A stretch of DNA of 64,000 nucleotides from Streptomyces sp. CB03234 (GTDB lineage: Bacteria; Actinomycetota; Actinomycetes; Streptomycetales; Streptomycetaceae), in contig NZ_LIYH01000005.1 of NCBI RefSeq assembly GCF_001905885.1, forward strand, positions 434,001 through 498,000. Direction: 5' to 3'. The notes under the pieces were generated by a model. That model was not told the origin of the DNA, ran no database searches, and worked only from the letters and a program-made list of their open reading frames with translations. The position numbers and the translations under genes are program-made. Of the stretch, positions 1-12,408 are shown one piece after another (within the stretch, counting starts at the first letter, position 1; each line of letters begins with the position of its first letter).

Positions 1-1
1 G

Positions 2-193
2 GTGGCGCTGACCGCGACGGTCGACGGGCACGGCACGGAGCTGGGCGCGGCCGAACAGGCGGCGCGGGCGCTGGCGGAGCTGGCGCGGGCGGGCGTCATG
101 GTGGACAACTTCGCGCTGGGCCAGCCGAGCCTGGACGAGGTGTTCCTGGCGCTCACGGACCGTACGGACAAGGCCGGGGAGGCCACGGCATGA
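2..193 (+). CDS. ABC drug exporter ATP-binding protein, C-terminal fragment
   Basis: Only the last 63 residues of this gene lie in the window; it begins upstream. The segment ends in a motif around LGQPSLDEVFLALTD, which is typical of the C-terminus of DrrA-type (daunorubicin resistance) ATPases, where SLDEVFL precedes the end. The Walker motifs are outside the window. The stop codon overlaps the ATG at 190 (ATGA), so it is translationally coupled to a membrane partner. By family, such ATPases power ABC-2 type exporters of hydrophobic drugs; the actual substrate cannot be inferred. Confidence 0.8.
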   Translation: MALTATVDGHGTELGAAEQAARALAELARAGVMVDNFALGQPSLDEVFLALTDRTDKAGEATA

Positions 194-1033
194 GCACCGC
201 CACCGACGACGCCACCTTCACCGGCCCCCGCACCGAGGACCTGGCGGCCCTGCTCGTCGCGGGCGACCGGCCCCCGCGCCCCAGCGCGCTCTCCGCCCTC
301 CCTGACCTTCGGCTGGCGCGCCATGCTGAAGATCAAGCACGTGCCGGAGCAGCTCTTCGACGTGACCGCGTTCCCGATCATGATGGTGCTGATGTACACG
401 TACCTCTTCGGGGGCGCGCTGGCCGGGTCCGTCTCGGCGTACATCCAGTTCCTGCTGCCGGGCATCCTCACCCTCAGCGTCGTGATGATCACCATGTACA
501 CGGGTGTCTCGGTCAACACCGACATCACCAAGGGCGTCTTCGACCGCTTCCGTACCCTGCCGATCTGGCGGCCCGCCCCGATGGTCGGCTACCTCCTCGG
601 CGACGTCCTGCGCTATCTGATCGCGTCGGCCGTGATGCTGACGGTCGGCCTGGTCATCGGCTACCGCCCGCACGGCGGGGTGGTCGGCGTGGCGGCGGGG
701 GTGGCGCTGCTGCTGCTGTTCTCGTTCGCGTTCTCGTGGATCTGGACGATGTTCGGCCTGCTGATGCGCAGCGAGAAGTCCGTGATGGGCGTCAGCATGA
801 TGGTGATCTTCCCGCTGACCTTCCTCAGCAACATCTTCGTCGACCCGAGGACCATGCCGGGCTGGCTCCAGGCGTTCGTCAACAACAGCCCCGTGACCCA
901 CCTGGCGAGCGCGGTACGGGAGTTGATGGCGGGCGAGTGGCCGGCGGCCGACATCGGCTGGTCGCTGGGCTGGTCGGCGCTGTTCGTGACGGTCTTCGGC
1001 GCGGTGACGATGCGGCTGTACAACCGCAAGTAG
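190..1033 (+). pseudogene. ABC-2 type permease (DrrB-like) with an apparent single-base frameshift
   Basis: This is the membrane partner of the preceding ATPase. Translation begins well at ATG 190 (coupled to the ATPase stop), but the frame fails after about residue 36. The expected continuation SLTFGWRAMLK followed by a ~236-residue multi-spanning permease lies in the next frame, from about 299 to 1033. Removing one C from the run around 296-298 would join the two parts exactly (codons for LSA then SLTFGWRAM). The permease part is intact, with about six hydrophobic segments and a PGW near the usual C-terminal loop. It is either a sequencing or assembly error or a real recent inactivation. 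A restart at ATG 323 is possible but has no clear ribosome site and would lose the conserved N-terminal amphipathic part. Confidence 0.75.
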
Positions 1034-1133
1034 GGCCCGCCTCGCCGACGGCGCGAGTGGTGGGCCGCCGGGTGCGGTGTTGGTCGTGCCCCCGGCCCCG
1101 AGGTCCGGCGACCGGCGGGTAGGGTTCCAGCCC

Positions 1134-2384
1134 GTGAGCAGCCCCGGCCCCGTAACCAGCACCTCTCCGCCCGTGACCGTCGTCGGCATCGGCGCGGACG
1201 GCTGGGCCGGGCTCCCCGAGACGTCCCGCGCGGCCCTGCGCGCCGCCGACGTCGTCATCGGCGGCGGACGGCAACTCGCCCTCGTACCGGAGGAATGCGA
1301 GGCCCAGCGGGTCGCCTGGCCCTCCCCGCTGCGGCCCGCCGTTCCCGCCCTGCTGGCCGAGCACACCGGCCGGCGTATCGCCGTGCTCGCCAGCGGCGAC
1401 CCCATGTTCTACGGGATCGGCCGCACCCTCGCCGAGACGGCCGGCCCCGAGCGGCTGCACGTCCTGCCGCACCCGTCCTCCGTCTCGTACGCGTGCGCCC
1501 GCCTCGGCTGGCCGCTGGAGGACACCGAGACCGTCACGCTCGTCGGGCGGCCCCTCGCCTCCCTGGCCGCCGCGCTGCACGACGGGCGCCGGCTGCTGGT
1601 GCTGAGCGCGGGCGCGGCGACCCCGGGCGAGGTCGCGGGCCTGCTGCGCGACCGGGGCTTCGGGCCCAGCCGGCTCACCGTCCTGGAACAGCTCGGCTCC
1701 GGCCGGGAACGGGCCGTGACCGGCACCGCCGACGACTGGCCCCACCCGCCCGGCGACCCGCTGAACGTCATCGCGGTGTCGTGTGCGCGCTCCGGCGACG
1801 CCCTGCGGCTCGGCGCCGTGCCGGGGCTGCCGGACGCGGCGTACGAGAACGACGGCCAGCTCACCAAGCGGCACGTGCGCGCCGCGACGCTCGCCGCGCT
1901 GGCGCCCGCGCCCGGCGAACTGCTGTGGGACATCGGCGGCGGGTCCGGCTCCATCGGCATCGAGTGGATGCGTACGCACCGCGCCTGCCGCGCGATCACC
2001 GTCGAACGCGACCCCGAGCGGGCGGCCCGTATCGCCCGCAACGCCGCCGCCCTCGGCGTACCCGCACTGAAGGTCGTCACCGCCGCCGCCCCGGCCGGGC
2101 TGGCGGAACTGGAGGCGCCGGACGCGGTGTTCATCGGCGGCGGGCTGACCGCGCCCGGCCTGCTGGACGCCTGCTGGGCGGCTCTGCGACCGGGCGGGCG
2201 GCTGGTCGCCAACACCGTGACCCTCGAATCGGAGGCGCTGCTCGCCGACCACTACCGGCGCCACGGCGGCGAACTGGTACGGCTCGCCGTCGCGCACGCC
2301 GTCCCGGTGGGCGGTTTCACCGGCTGGCGCCAGGCCATGCCGGTCACGCAATGGTCCGCAACCAAGCAGGAGACAGAAGGATGA
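1134..2384 (+). CDS. cobL: Precorrin-6Y C5,15-methyltransferase (decarboxylating), CbiE-CbiT fusion
   Basis: CobL methylates precorrin-6Y at C5 and C15 and decarboxylates the acetate side chain, giving precorrin-8X in aerobic cobalamin synthesis. The protein (about 416 aa from the GTG at 1134) has two parts. The N-terminal ~210 residues form a CbiE tetrapyrrole methylase, with VVGIGADG at the start and LASGDPMFYG. The C-terminal ~200 residues are a CbiT-type SAM methyltransferase, with DIGGGSGSIGIEW as the SAM-binding loop and FIGGGL further on. GTG 1134 is chosen because the family begins a few residues before VVGIG; an upstream in-frame start at 1077 would add an unlikely 19-residue extension. 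The stop overlaps the cobM start (ATGA). Confidence 0.93.
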   Translation: MSSPGPVTSTSPPVTVVGIGADGWAGLPETSRAALRAADVVIGGGRQLALVPEECEAQRVAWPSPLRPAVPALLAEHTGRRIAVLASGDPMFYGIGRTLAETAGPERLHVLPHPSSVSYACARLGWPLEDTETVTLVGRPLASLAAALHDGRRLLVLSAGAATPGEVAGLLRDRGFGPSRLTVLEQLGSGRERAVTGTADDWPHPPGDPLNVIAVSCARSGDALRLGAVPGLPDAAYENDGQLTKRHVRAATLAALAPAPGELLWDIGGGSGSIGIEWMRTHRACRAITVERDPERAARIARNAAALGVPALKVVTAAAPAGLAELEAPDAVFIGGGLTAPGLLDACWAALRPGGRLVANTVTLESEALLADHYRRHGGELVRLAVAHAVPVGGFTGWRQAMPVTQWSATKQETEG

Positions 2385-3130
2385 CCGTCTACTTCATCGG
2401 CGCGGGCCCCGGCGCCGCCGACCTGATCACCGTGCGCGGCGCCCGCACCCTCGCCTCCTGCCGGGTGTGCCTGTACGCGGGCTCCCTCGTCCCGCGCGAG
2501 CTGCTCGCCGAGTGCCCGCCGGACGCCCGCCTCGTCGATACCGCCCGCCTCGACCTGGACGCCATCACCGCCGAACTGGTCCGCGCCCACGAGGAGGGCC
2601 ACGACGTGGCCCGCCTCCACTCCGGCGACCCGTCCGTCTTCAGCGCCGTCGCGGAGCAGATGCGGCGGCTGGACGCGGCGGGGATCCCGTACGAGGTCGT
2701 CCCGGGCGTCCCGGCGTTCGCGGCCGCCGCCGCCGCGCTCAAGCGGGAGCTGACCGTCCCGACCGTGGGCCAGACGGTCATCCTGACCCGGATCGCCGAG
2801 CAGGCCACCGCCATGCCGGAGGGCGAGGACCTGGCCACCCTGGGCCGCAGCGGCGCCCTGCTGGTGCTGCACCTGGCGGCCCGGTACGTCGACCGGGTCG
2901 TCGCCGAACTCACCCCGCACTACGGCGCCGACTGCCCGGCGGCCGTCGTCGCGATGGCCAGCCGCCCCGACGAGGTCATCCTGCGCGGCACGCTCGCCGA
3001 CATCGCGGCCGCCACGAAGGACGCCGGCATCACGCGTACGGCCGTCATCCTGGTCGGCCGCACCCTCGCGGCCACGCAGTTCCGCGACAGCCACCTGTAC
3101 TCACCGGAACGCGACCGTCACGTCTGCTGA
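2381..3130 (+). CDS. cobM: Precorrin-4 C11-methyltransferase
   Basis: CobM/CbiF adds a methyl group from SAM to C11 of precorrin-4. The 249-aa protein has the family pattern: FIGAGPGAADLITVRG at the N-terminus, LHSGDPSVF for the second methylase motif, EVVPGVPAF and the VGRTL block near the C-terminus. Its length is normal for the family. The ATG overlaps the cobL stop, so the two are coupled. Its 3' end overlaps the end of the opposing cbiD gene by 13 bp. Confidence 0.95.
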   Translation: MTVYFIGAGPGAADLITVRGARTLASCRVCLYAGSLVPRELLAECPPDARLVDTARLDLDAITAELVRAHEEGHDVARLHSGDPSVFSAVAEQMRRLDAAGIPYEVVPGVPAFAAAAAALKRELTVPTVGQTVILTRIAEQATAMPEGEDLATLGRSGALLVLHLAARYVDRVVAELTPHYGADCPAAVVAMASRPDEVILRGTLADIAAATKDAGITRTAVILVGRTLAATQFRDSHLYSPERDRHVC

Positions 3131-4245
3131 AGGGCCCGGGGCTCGCTGCGTCCCACCACCGTGCCCGCGCGGTCGACGCACACCACGTCGACCGTGACGG
3201 GCGCGCCGCGCAGCACCGCGAGGGCCTGGTCGCGGGCGGCCCCGGCCACCAGGTCGCCCAGCGGGACACCGGCCGCCGCGCACAAGTGGAGCGCGGCCAG
3301 CCCCGTGTTGGCGGCCGCGACCTCCGCCGCCAGCTCCTCGTCGGCGCCGCCCCGGCGGGCCAGCTCCGCCAGGAAGCCCTTGTCGACCTGGGAGCGCGCC
3401 GAGTGCAGGTCCAGGTGCCCCGCCGCGAGCTTGGACAGCTTCGCGAAGCCGCCGCAGATGGTGAGCCGGTCGACCGGGTGCCTGCGTACGTACTTCAGGA
3501 CCGCGCCCGCGAAGTCGCCCATGTCGAGCAGGGCGTCCTCGGGCAGCCCGTACAGGGAGGTGACCGTCCGCTCCGACGTGGAGCCCGTGCACCCGGCCAC
3601 GTGTGTGCGGCCCGCCGCCCTCGCGACGTCCACACCGCGCCGGATGGAGTCGATCCAGGCCGAGCACGAGTACGGCACGACGACACCCGTCGTACCGAGG
3701 ATCGACAGCCCGCCCAGGATGCCCAGGCGCGGGTTCCAGGTGGAGCGGGCGATCTCCTCGCCGTGGTCGACGGACACCGTGATCTCGACGTTCCCGGTGC
3801 CGCCGTACGCGGCCGCGACCCGCGCGACGTGCTCGCGCATCAGCCGCCGGGGCACGGGGTTGATGGCGGGCTCACCCACCTCCAGCGGCAGGCCCGGCCG
3901 GGTGACGGTCCCCACGCCCGTACCCGCCCGGAACACCACACCGGAACCGGCGGGCAGCACCCGCACGGTGGCCCGCACCAGCGCACCGTGCGTGACGTCC
4001 GGGTCGTCGCCGGCGTCCTTGACGATGCCCGCCATCGCGTACGCGCCGGTCAGCTCCTCCGCCGCCAGCGCGAACGACGGCGTCTGGCCCTTCGGCAGGG
4101 TGATCGTCACCGGGTCGGGGAAGTCCCCGGCCAGCAGGGCGGTGTACGCGGCGGTCGTCGCCGCCGTCGCGCACGCCCCGGTCGTCCACCCCGGCCGCAG
4201 ACCGGTGTGCTTGAGTTGGGCCTCGCGACCGCCGCCTGCGCTCAT
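3118..4245 (-). CDS. cbiD: Cobalt-precorrin-5B C1-methyltransferase (CbiD family)
   Basis: CbiD methylates C1 of the corrin precursor during ring contraction in the anaerobic-type pathway. The 375-aa product has family hallmarks: LRPGWTTGACATAA near residues 15-28, ITLPKGQTPSF, KDAGDDPDVTHG, GGTGNVEI, and HVAGCTGSTSE followed by the C-terminal ICGGFAKLSKLAAGHLDLH block. ATG 4245 fits the usual start a few residues before the LRPGWTTG motif. The gene is divergent from cobK with only 12 bp between the start codons, and convergent with cobM. It is of interest because the neighbours cobG and cobN belong to the oxygen-dependent route. Confidence 0.94.
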   Translation of the reverse strand: MSAGGGREAQLKHTGLRPGWTTGACATAATTAAYTALLAGDFPDPVTITLPKGQTPSFALAAEELTGAYAMAGIVKDAGDDPDVTHGALVRATVRVLPAGSGVVFRAGTGVGTVTRPGLPLEVGEPAINPVPRRLMREHVARVAAAYGGTGNVEITVSVDHGEEIARSTWNPRLGILGGLSILGTTGVVVPYSCSAWIDSIRRGVDVARAAGRTHVAGCTGSTSERTVTSLYGLPEDALLDMGDFAGAVLKYVRRHPVDRLTICGGFAKLSKLAAGHLDLHSARSQVDKGFLAELARRGGADEELAAEVAAANTGLAALHLCAAAGVPLGDLVAGAARDQALAVLRGAPVTVDVVCVDRAGTVVGRSEPRALQQT

Positions 4246-4257
4246 GAAGGGACTCCC

Positions 4258-4986
4258 GTGCACGTTCTCATTCTCGGCGGGACCGCCGAGGCCCGCGTCC
4301 TCGCCGGCCTCCTCCGCCCGCACGCCCGGGTGACCAGCTCGCTGGCCGGGCGGGTGGCCGCGCCGCGGCTTCCCGAGGGCGAGGTGCGGATCGGCGGGTT
4401 CGGCGGGGCGGACGGGCTCGCGCGGTGGATCGGCGAGCACGGCGTGGACCGGGTCATCGACGCCACCCATCCCTTCGCCGAGCGGATCAGCTTCCACGCG
4501 GCCCGGGCGGCCGCCACCGCCCATGTTCCCCTGCTCGCCCTGCGCCGCCCCGGCTGGGTCCCCGTCGACGGGGACGACTGGCACGACGTGGGCTCCCTGG
4601 AGGAGGCCGCGGCCGCCCTGCCCGGGCTCGGCGAGAAGGTGTTCCTGACCACCGGCCGGATGGGCCTCGCCGTCTTCGCCGCCTGCCCGCAGTGGTTCCT
4701 CGTCCGGTCCGTGGACGCCCCGGAGCCCCCGATGCCGGCCCGCACCGAAGTCCTCCTGGACCGCGGCCCGTTCACCCTCGAAGGGGAGCGGGAGCTGCTG
4801 GCCCGGCACCGGATCGACGTCCTCGTCACCAAGGACAGCGGGGCCGCCGCCACCGCCCCCAAGCTCACGGCGGCCCGCGAGGCCGGCATCCCGGTGGTCG
4901 TCGTCCGCCGCCCACCGGTCCCGCAGGACGTGGAAACGGCCGCCTCCGTGGAGGAGGCGGCCGCTTGGGTCATGCGCGAGAGGTGA
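4258..4986 (+). CDS. cobK: Precorrin-6A reductase
   Basis: CobK reduces precorrin-6A to precorrin-6Y with NADPH. The 242-aa protein begins with VHVLILGGTAEARVLAG, has the conserved DATHPFAERISFHAARAA block near residues 62-80, TTGRMGL near the middle, and VTKDSGA followed by KLTAAREAGIPVVVVRRP near the C-terminus. The GTG at 4258 is supported by an AAGGGA ribosome site at 4246-4251, six bases upstream, which sits immediately beside the divergent cbiD start. Any promoter must therefore lie inside cbiD or the gene must be read from a longer transcript. Confidence 0.93.
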   Translation: MHVLILGGTAEARVLAGLLRPHARVTSSLAGRVAAPRLPEGEVRIGGFGGADGLARWIGEHGVDRVIDATHPFAERISFHAARAAATAHVPLLALRRPGWVPVDGDDWHDVGSLEEAAAALPGLGEKVFLTTGRMGLAVFAACPQWFLVRSVDAPEPPMPARTEVLLDRGPFTLEGERELLARHRIDVLVTKDSGAAATAPKLTAAREAGIPVVVVRRPPVPQDVETAASVEEAAAWVMRER

Positions 4987-5075
4987 TCGGACGCGGCCCT
5001 GGACGACGGCGTACCAGTCGTAGACGCCCGCCACGCTGCCGTCGGCCGTGGCGGAGGTGCGGGGTGACTCGTGAG

Positions 5076-5102
5076 GCGGGGGCAGGGTTGCCCCGCCCCC
5101 GC
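5076..5102. terminator. GC-rich hairpin after cobK
   Basis: Two 12-base arms (5076-5087 and 5091-5102) pair in 10 of 12 positions around a TTG loop, in the convergent gap between cobK and cobIJ. There is no clean T tract on either strand, which is common for Streptomyces terminators. Confidence 0.5.
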
Positions 5103-5126
5103 ACGCTTCTTCGAGACGGACGACCC

Positions 5127-5220
5127 GACCGCTCGGACGACCCGACCGCTCGGACGTCCGGACCGCTCGGACGTCCGGACCGCTCGGACGTCCGGACCGC
5201 TCGGACGTCCGGACCGCTAG
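5127..5220. repeat. 17-bp tandem repeat, about 5.5 copies
   Basis: The unit is GACCGCTCGGACGTCCG. A first degenerate copy spans 5127-5143, four exact copies run 5144-5211, and a partial copy continues to 5220. Each exact copy contributes a CGGACGTCCG palindrome, so the array is also a row of small inverted repeats. It lies in the convergent gap between cobK and cobIJ and reaches the cobIJ stop codon (5217-5219). Confidence 0.9.
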
Positions 5221-6740
5221 CCGTACCGGCGCGGCGTCCAGGCGATCGTCCGGCCGTCGCCCCGCTCGACCGCTCGCGTCTGCGACGAGCCGATCAGCAG
5301 CAGCGTGCGCATGTCGACCTCCGACGGCTCCAGGGTCTTCAGGGTCACCACGCGAACCGACTCCTCCGGCCCGCCGACGTCCCGCGCCACGACCACCGGC
5401 GTCTCGGGCGAGCGGAGTTCGAGCAGCAGCTCGCGGGCCGCCGCGACCTGGTGCGTACGGGACTTCGAGCCCGGGTTGTACAGGGCCAGCACCAGGTCCG
5501 CGCCCGCCGCCGCGCGCAGCCGCTCGGCGATCACGTCCCACGGCTTGAGCCGGTCGGACAGCGAGATCGTCGCGTAGTCGTGCCCCAGCGGGGCGCCCGC
5601 CTTCGCGGCGGCGGCGTTCGCGGCGGTCACGCCCGGCAGGACGCGGACCGGGACGTCCGCGTACGCGGGCTCCGAGGCCACCTCCAGGACCGCCGTGGCC
5701 ATGGCGAACACGCCCGGGTCGCCGCCCGACACCACCGCCACGCGGCGCCCGCGCCGGGCCAGGTCCAGGGCGAACTCGGCCCGCTCCGACTCGACCTTGT
5801 TGTCCGAGCCGTGCCGGTTCTGGCCGGGGCGTACCGGGACCCGGTCCAGGTAGGTGGTGTAGCCGACCAGGTCGTCGGCGTTCACCAGCGCGCCGCGCGA
5901 CTCGGGCGTCAGCCACGGCGCGCCCGCCGGTCCGGTGCCCACGACCACGACCTCACCGCCGGTCTCCCGGCTCGCGGGCGCTTCGGCGTCGATACGGGAG
6001 GGCAGCACGGCCACCGAGAAGTACGGCACGGACTCCGGGTCCACGTCCGCCAGTGCCCCGGTCCGCTCACCCGCCATGAACGCCCGCTCCACGTACCGGG
6101 CGTCCTCCAGCCGGCCCGCCCGCTCCAGGGCGCTGCGCACGGCCGGGAAGGTCCGCCCGAGCTTCATGACGACGGCCGAGTCCGTGGCCGCCAGCCGCGC
6201 CGTCAGCTCGTCCTCCGGCAGCGTGCCGGGGATGATCGTCAGGACCTCCTCGGCCTCGCACAGCGGCTCGCCGAGCCGGGCGGCCGCCGCGCTCACGGAC
6301 GTGACCCCGGGGATCACCTCCGTCTCGTAGCGGTGCGCCAGCCGCTTGTGCATGTGCTGGTACGAGCCGTAGAAGAGCGGATCGCCCTCGGCGAGGACGG
6401 CGACGGTCCGGCCCGCGTCCAGGTGGGCGGCCAGCCGCGCCGACGCCTCCTCGTAGAAGTCGTTCAGCGCGCCCCGGTAGCCGCCCGGATGGTCGGTCGT
6501 CTCGACGGTGAGCGGGTACATCAGCCGCTCCTCGATGTGGTCCTCGCGGATGTGCTCCGCCGCGATCGACCGCGCTATCGAGCGGCCGTGCCGTGCCGAG
6601 TGGTACGCGATGACGTCGGCGGCCGCGATGGCCCTGACCGCCGCCACCGTCATCAGGTCCGGGTCGCCGGGGCCGAGCCCCACGCCGTACAGCTTGCCGC
6701 TCATGCCGCTCACGCCCGTCATGCCCGTCACGCCCGTCAT
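5217..6740 (-). CDS. cobIJ: Fused precorrin-2 C20-methyltransferase / precorrin-3B C17-methyltransferase
   Basis: The 507-aa protein joins two tetrapyrrole methylases. The first (~residues 15-245) is CobI-like: [30 protein letters not shown] and EVIPGVTS. The second (~265-500) is CobJ-like: [51 protein letters not shown] and [11 protein letters not shown]. It would make precorrin-3A from precorrin-2 and later carry out the C17 methylation that accompanies ring contraction. The start at 6740 overlaps the cobH stop (ATGA). The first 15 residues are a short repeat ([15 protein letters not shown]) from a 15-bp DNA repeat, so a downstream ATG just before GKLYG could also be used. Confidence 0.93.
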   Translation of the reverse strand: MTGVTGMTGVSGMSGKLYGVGLGPGDPDLMTVAAVRAIAAADVIAYHSARHGRSIARSIAAEHIREDHIEERLMYPLTVETTDHPGGYRGALNDFYEEASARLAAHLDAGRTVAVLAEGDPLFYGSYQHMHKRLAHRYETEVIPGVTSVSAAAARLGEPLCEAEEVLTIIPGTLPEDELTARLAATDSAVVMKLGRTFPAVRSALERAGRLEDARYVERAFMAGERTGALADVDPESVPYFSVAVLPSRIDAEAPASRETGGEVVVVGTGPAGAPWLTPESRGALVNADDLVGYTTYLDRVPVRPGQNRHGSDNKVESERAEFALDLARRGRRVAVVSGGDPGVFAMATAVLEVASEPAYADVPVRVLPGVTAANAAAAKAGAPLGHDYATISLSDRLKPWDVIAERLRAAAGADLVLALYNPGSKSRTHQVAAARELLLELRSPETPVVVARDVGGPEESVRVVTLKTLEPSEVDMRTLLLIGSSQTRAVERGDGRTIAWTPRRYG

Positions 6741-7384
6741 GCCTGGATCTCCGCCTCGTGCGCGATCGCGTTGATCGCGGCGGCCGCCATCGCGCTGCCG
6801 CCCCGCCGGCCCCGCACCACCAGGTGCTCCAGGCCGGGGAACGCCGCCAGCGCGTCCTTCGACTCGGCCGCCCCGATGAACCCGACCGGGATGCCGATCA
6901 CCGCCGCCGGGCGCGGCGCGCCCGCCCCGATCATCTCCAGGAGCCGGAACAGGGCGGTGGGGGCGTTGCCCACCGCGACGACCGACCCTTCGAGGCGGTC
7001 ACGCCACAGCTCCAGCGCGGCCGCGCTGCGCGTGGTGCCCAGCTCGGCGGCGAGCGCCGGGACGGACGGGTCGGAGAGCGTGCAGATCACGTCGTTGCCG
7101 GCGGGCAGCCGCTTGCGGGTGACGCCGCTCGCGACCATCTGCGCGTCGCACAGGATCGGCGCGCCGGCGCGCAGCGCCTCGCGGGCGCGGGCCACCACGT
7201 CCGGCGTGTACGCCAGGTCGCGGACGAGGTCGACCATGCCGCAGGCGTGGATCATCCGCACGGCGACCTGGCTGACGTCGGCCGGCAGGCCCGCGAGGTC
7301 CGCCTCGGCGCGGATGGTGGCAAAGGACTGGCGGTAGATCTCCGCCCCGTCCTTCTCGTAGTCGAACACTGCGCTCTCGCTCAT
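6737..7384 (-). CDS. cobH: Precorrin-8X methylmutase
   Basis: CobH moves a methyl group from C11 to C12 to give hydrogenobyrinate. The 215-aa protein has the family blocks RMIHACGM (catalytic His region, near residue 45), [29 protein letters not shown] and [15 protein letters not shown]. Starts and stops overlap by 4 bp with cobG upstream and cobIJ downstream, so cobG-cobH-cobIJ form one coupled operon. Confidence 0.95.
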   Translation of the reverse strand: MSESAVFDYEKDGAEIYRQSFATIRAEADLAGLPADVSQVAVRMIHACGMVDLVRDLAYTPDVVARAREALRAGAPILCDAQMVASGVTRKRLPAGNDVICTLSDPSVPALAAELGTTRSAAALELWRDRLEGSVVAVGNAPTALFRLLEMIGAGAPRPAAVIGIPVGFIGAAESKDALAAFPGLEHLVVRGRRGGSAMAAAAINAIAHEAEIQA

Positions 7385-8592
7385 TTCGTCGATCCTTGTA
7401 CGGTCACCACGGTCGTTTCGTACGCGCCTTCGGCGGTCGCCACCCTGTCGGTCCACGTGACGCCCTGCGGGTGGCCGCAGCGGCGGGCACACCCCGACCA
7501 GTGGACGGGCAACCCGTCCTCGCGGGGCCGCGCGTCCGCCCGTACGTCGGACAGGGACTTGCCGCAGCCGGGGCGCCCGGTGCACGCGGTGACGCCGATC
7601 CAGGGGGAGTCGGTACGGGTGATGAACCCGGCCTCGTCGAGGGCGCGCAGCCGCTCCTCGGCCGCCGCCCGGCCGGCGAGGCCCGGCAGGACGAAACCGC
7701 GCCACGGGGTGACGCGTACCTCCCGCGCGGGCAGCAGCGCCCGGAACTGGGCCGTCGTCACCCGGCCGAGGCGGGCCAGGACGGAGACGCCGAAGTCCGT
7801 GCCGTCGCCGAGGACGCCCGGCGCGGGCGGCCCCCCGGCCGGCAGGGCGGCGTCCGGTACGGGCTGCGCCGCGATGCCCGCCCGCCGCAGGTGTCCCGTC
7901 ACGTCCACGTCCTGCCCCGCCGGCAGCTCCCGCACCCGCCACGCGCCGGTGCCCGCCTCCCGGGCGGCCGCAAGGAACGCCCCGGCCGCCGCGAGCGCGG
8001 CGCGCGGCGCGTCGGCGGCCGCCACGCGGTACGCCCGGTCGGCGACCCGCAGCAGGGCACCGCCCCCGGAGGCTGCGAGCAACGTCACATCGGGGGCCAG
8101 GCCCGCCACGTCCCCCCGCCCGTCGTCCACGGCGAACAGGAAGCGCCCCGACAGCTCGGGCGTCCAGTCCTCGGCGCACAGAAGCTCGTCCAGGCGCGCG
8201 GCCCATGCCTGCACCTCCGCGCCCGCGAGCGGCGAGACCACCATGTTCCGTACCCGCTCGTGCCGTTCGGAGGGGAGGAGACCCGCCTCCCGCAGCAGGT
8301 CCGCCAGCCCGAGCCCGCAGCCCTCGCCGAGGCCCCGCAGCTCGATGTTGCCGCGCGAGGTGAGGGAGAGGTGCCCGTCGCCCAGGCGGTCGGCCGCGTC
8401 GGCCAGCGACCGGACCTGACGAGGTGTCAGTACGCCGGTGGGCAGGCGGAGGCGGGCCAGGGCGCCGTCATCGGCATGGTGCAGCCGCAGCGCACCCGGG
8501 CAGGCGTCACCACGGTCGCGGACACGGTCCCGTATGTGAGCTTCACCCCGGTCCTGGGGATTTGGTGAGCTGGGCGGCATGGCGGCGAGCAT
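7381..8592 (-). CDS. cobG: Precorrin-3B synthase (ferredoxin-nitrite-reductase-like)
   Basis: CobG is the oxygen-dependent enzyme that hydroxylates precorrin-3A to precorrin-3B. The 403-aa product has two nitrite/sulfite-reductase half-domains ([11 protein letters not shown] and [12 protein letters not shown] in the N-terminal half). Its C-terminal 4Fe-4S ligands are CTGRPGC (C-x5-C) and CARRC (C-x3-C). The start at 8592 has a GAGG ribosome site eight bases upstream. Its 5' end faces the cobalamin riboswitch of cobN across a short divergent region. The presence of cobG marks the pathway as aerobic even though cbiD is also present. Confidence 0.9.
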   Translation of the reverse strand: MLAAMPPSSPNPQDRGEAHIRDRVRDRGDACPGALRLHHADDGALARLRLPTGVLTPRQVRSLADAADRLGDGHLSLTSRGNIELRGLGEGCGLGLADLLREAGLLPSERHERVRNMVVSPLAGAEVQAWAARLDELLCAEDWTPELSGRFLFAVDDGRGDVAGLAPDVTLLAASGGGALLRVADRAYRVAAADAPRAALAAAGAFLAAAREAGTGAWRVRELPAGQDVDVTGHLRRAGIAAQPVPDAALPAGGPPAPGVLGDGTDFGVSVLARLGRVTTAQFRALLPAREVRVTPWRGFVLPGLAGRAAAEERLRALDEAGFITRTDSPWIGVTACTGRPGCGKSLSDVRADARPREDGLPVHWSGCARRCGHPQGVTWTDRVATAEGAYETTVVTVQGSTK

Positions 8593-8610
8593 ACGCGCAG
8601 CCTCTACTAT

Positions 8611-8727
8611 GCAGACGGCACAGGGTCCCAGGGCCCTAGGGAGGAAGCCCGGTGAGAATCCGGCGCGGTCCCGCCACTGTGAGTCCGGCCACGGAAACCG
8701 GACGAGTCAGGAACTCCCGCCGTCCTA
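8611..8727 (+). promoter_or_regulatory. Cobalamin (B12) riboswitch controlling cobN
   Basis: The leader carries the diagnostic blocks of the cobalamin aptamer: GGCACAGGGTC, then GGTGAGAATCCGGCGCGG, CCCGCCACTGTGA, and GAGTCAGGAACTCC. A GACGGC segment near the 5' end pairs with GCCGTC at the 3' end (P1). Downstream, a CGGGG / CCCCG hairpin precedes the GAGGAAGG ribosome site of cobN, so B12 probably controls translation by hiding that site. The aptamer is on the plus strand; cobG is transcribed away from it. Confidence 0.93.
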
Positions 8728-8772
8728 CGACCACCCGGGGCGCGGACACCCCGAGGAAGGCCTGCGCACGCC

Positions 8773-12404
<3,632 letters not shown>

Positions 12405-12408
<4 letters not shown>

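Noticed and set aside
190-1122. 310-codon continuous frame from ATG 190
   Set aside because: After codon ~36 it becomes arginine-rich shadow sequence, while the real permease continues in the next frame.
5000-5075. Small minus-strand frame with GVYDWYAVVQG
   Set aside because: It looked protein-like for a dozen codons, but has no start, no ribosome site and continues into the shadow of cobK.
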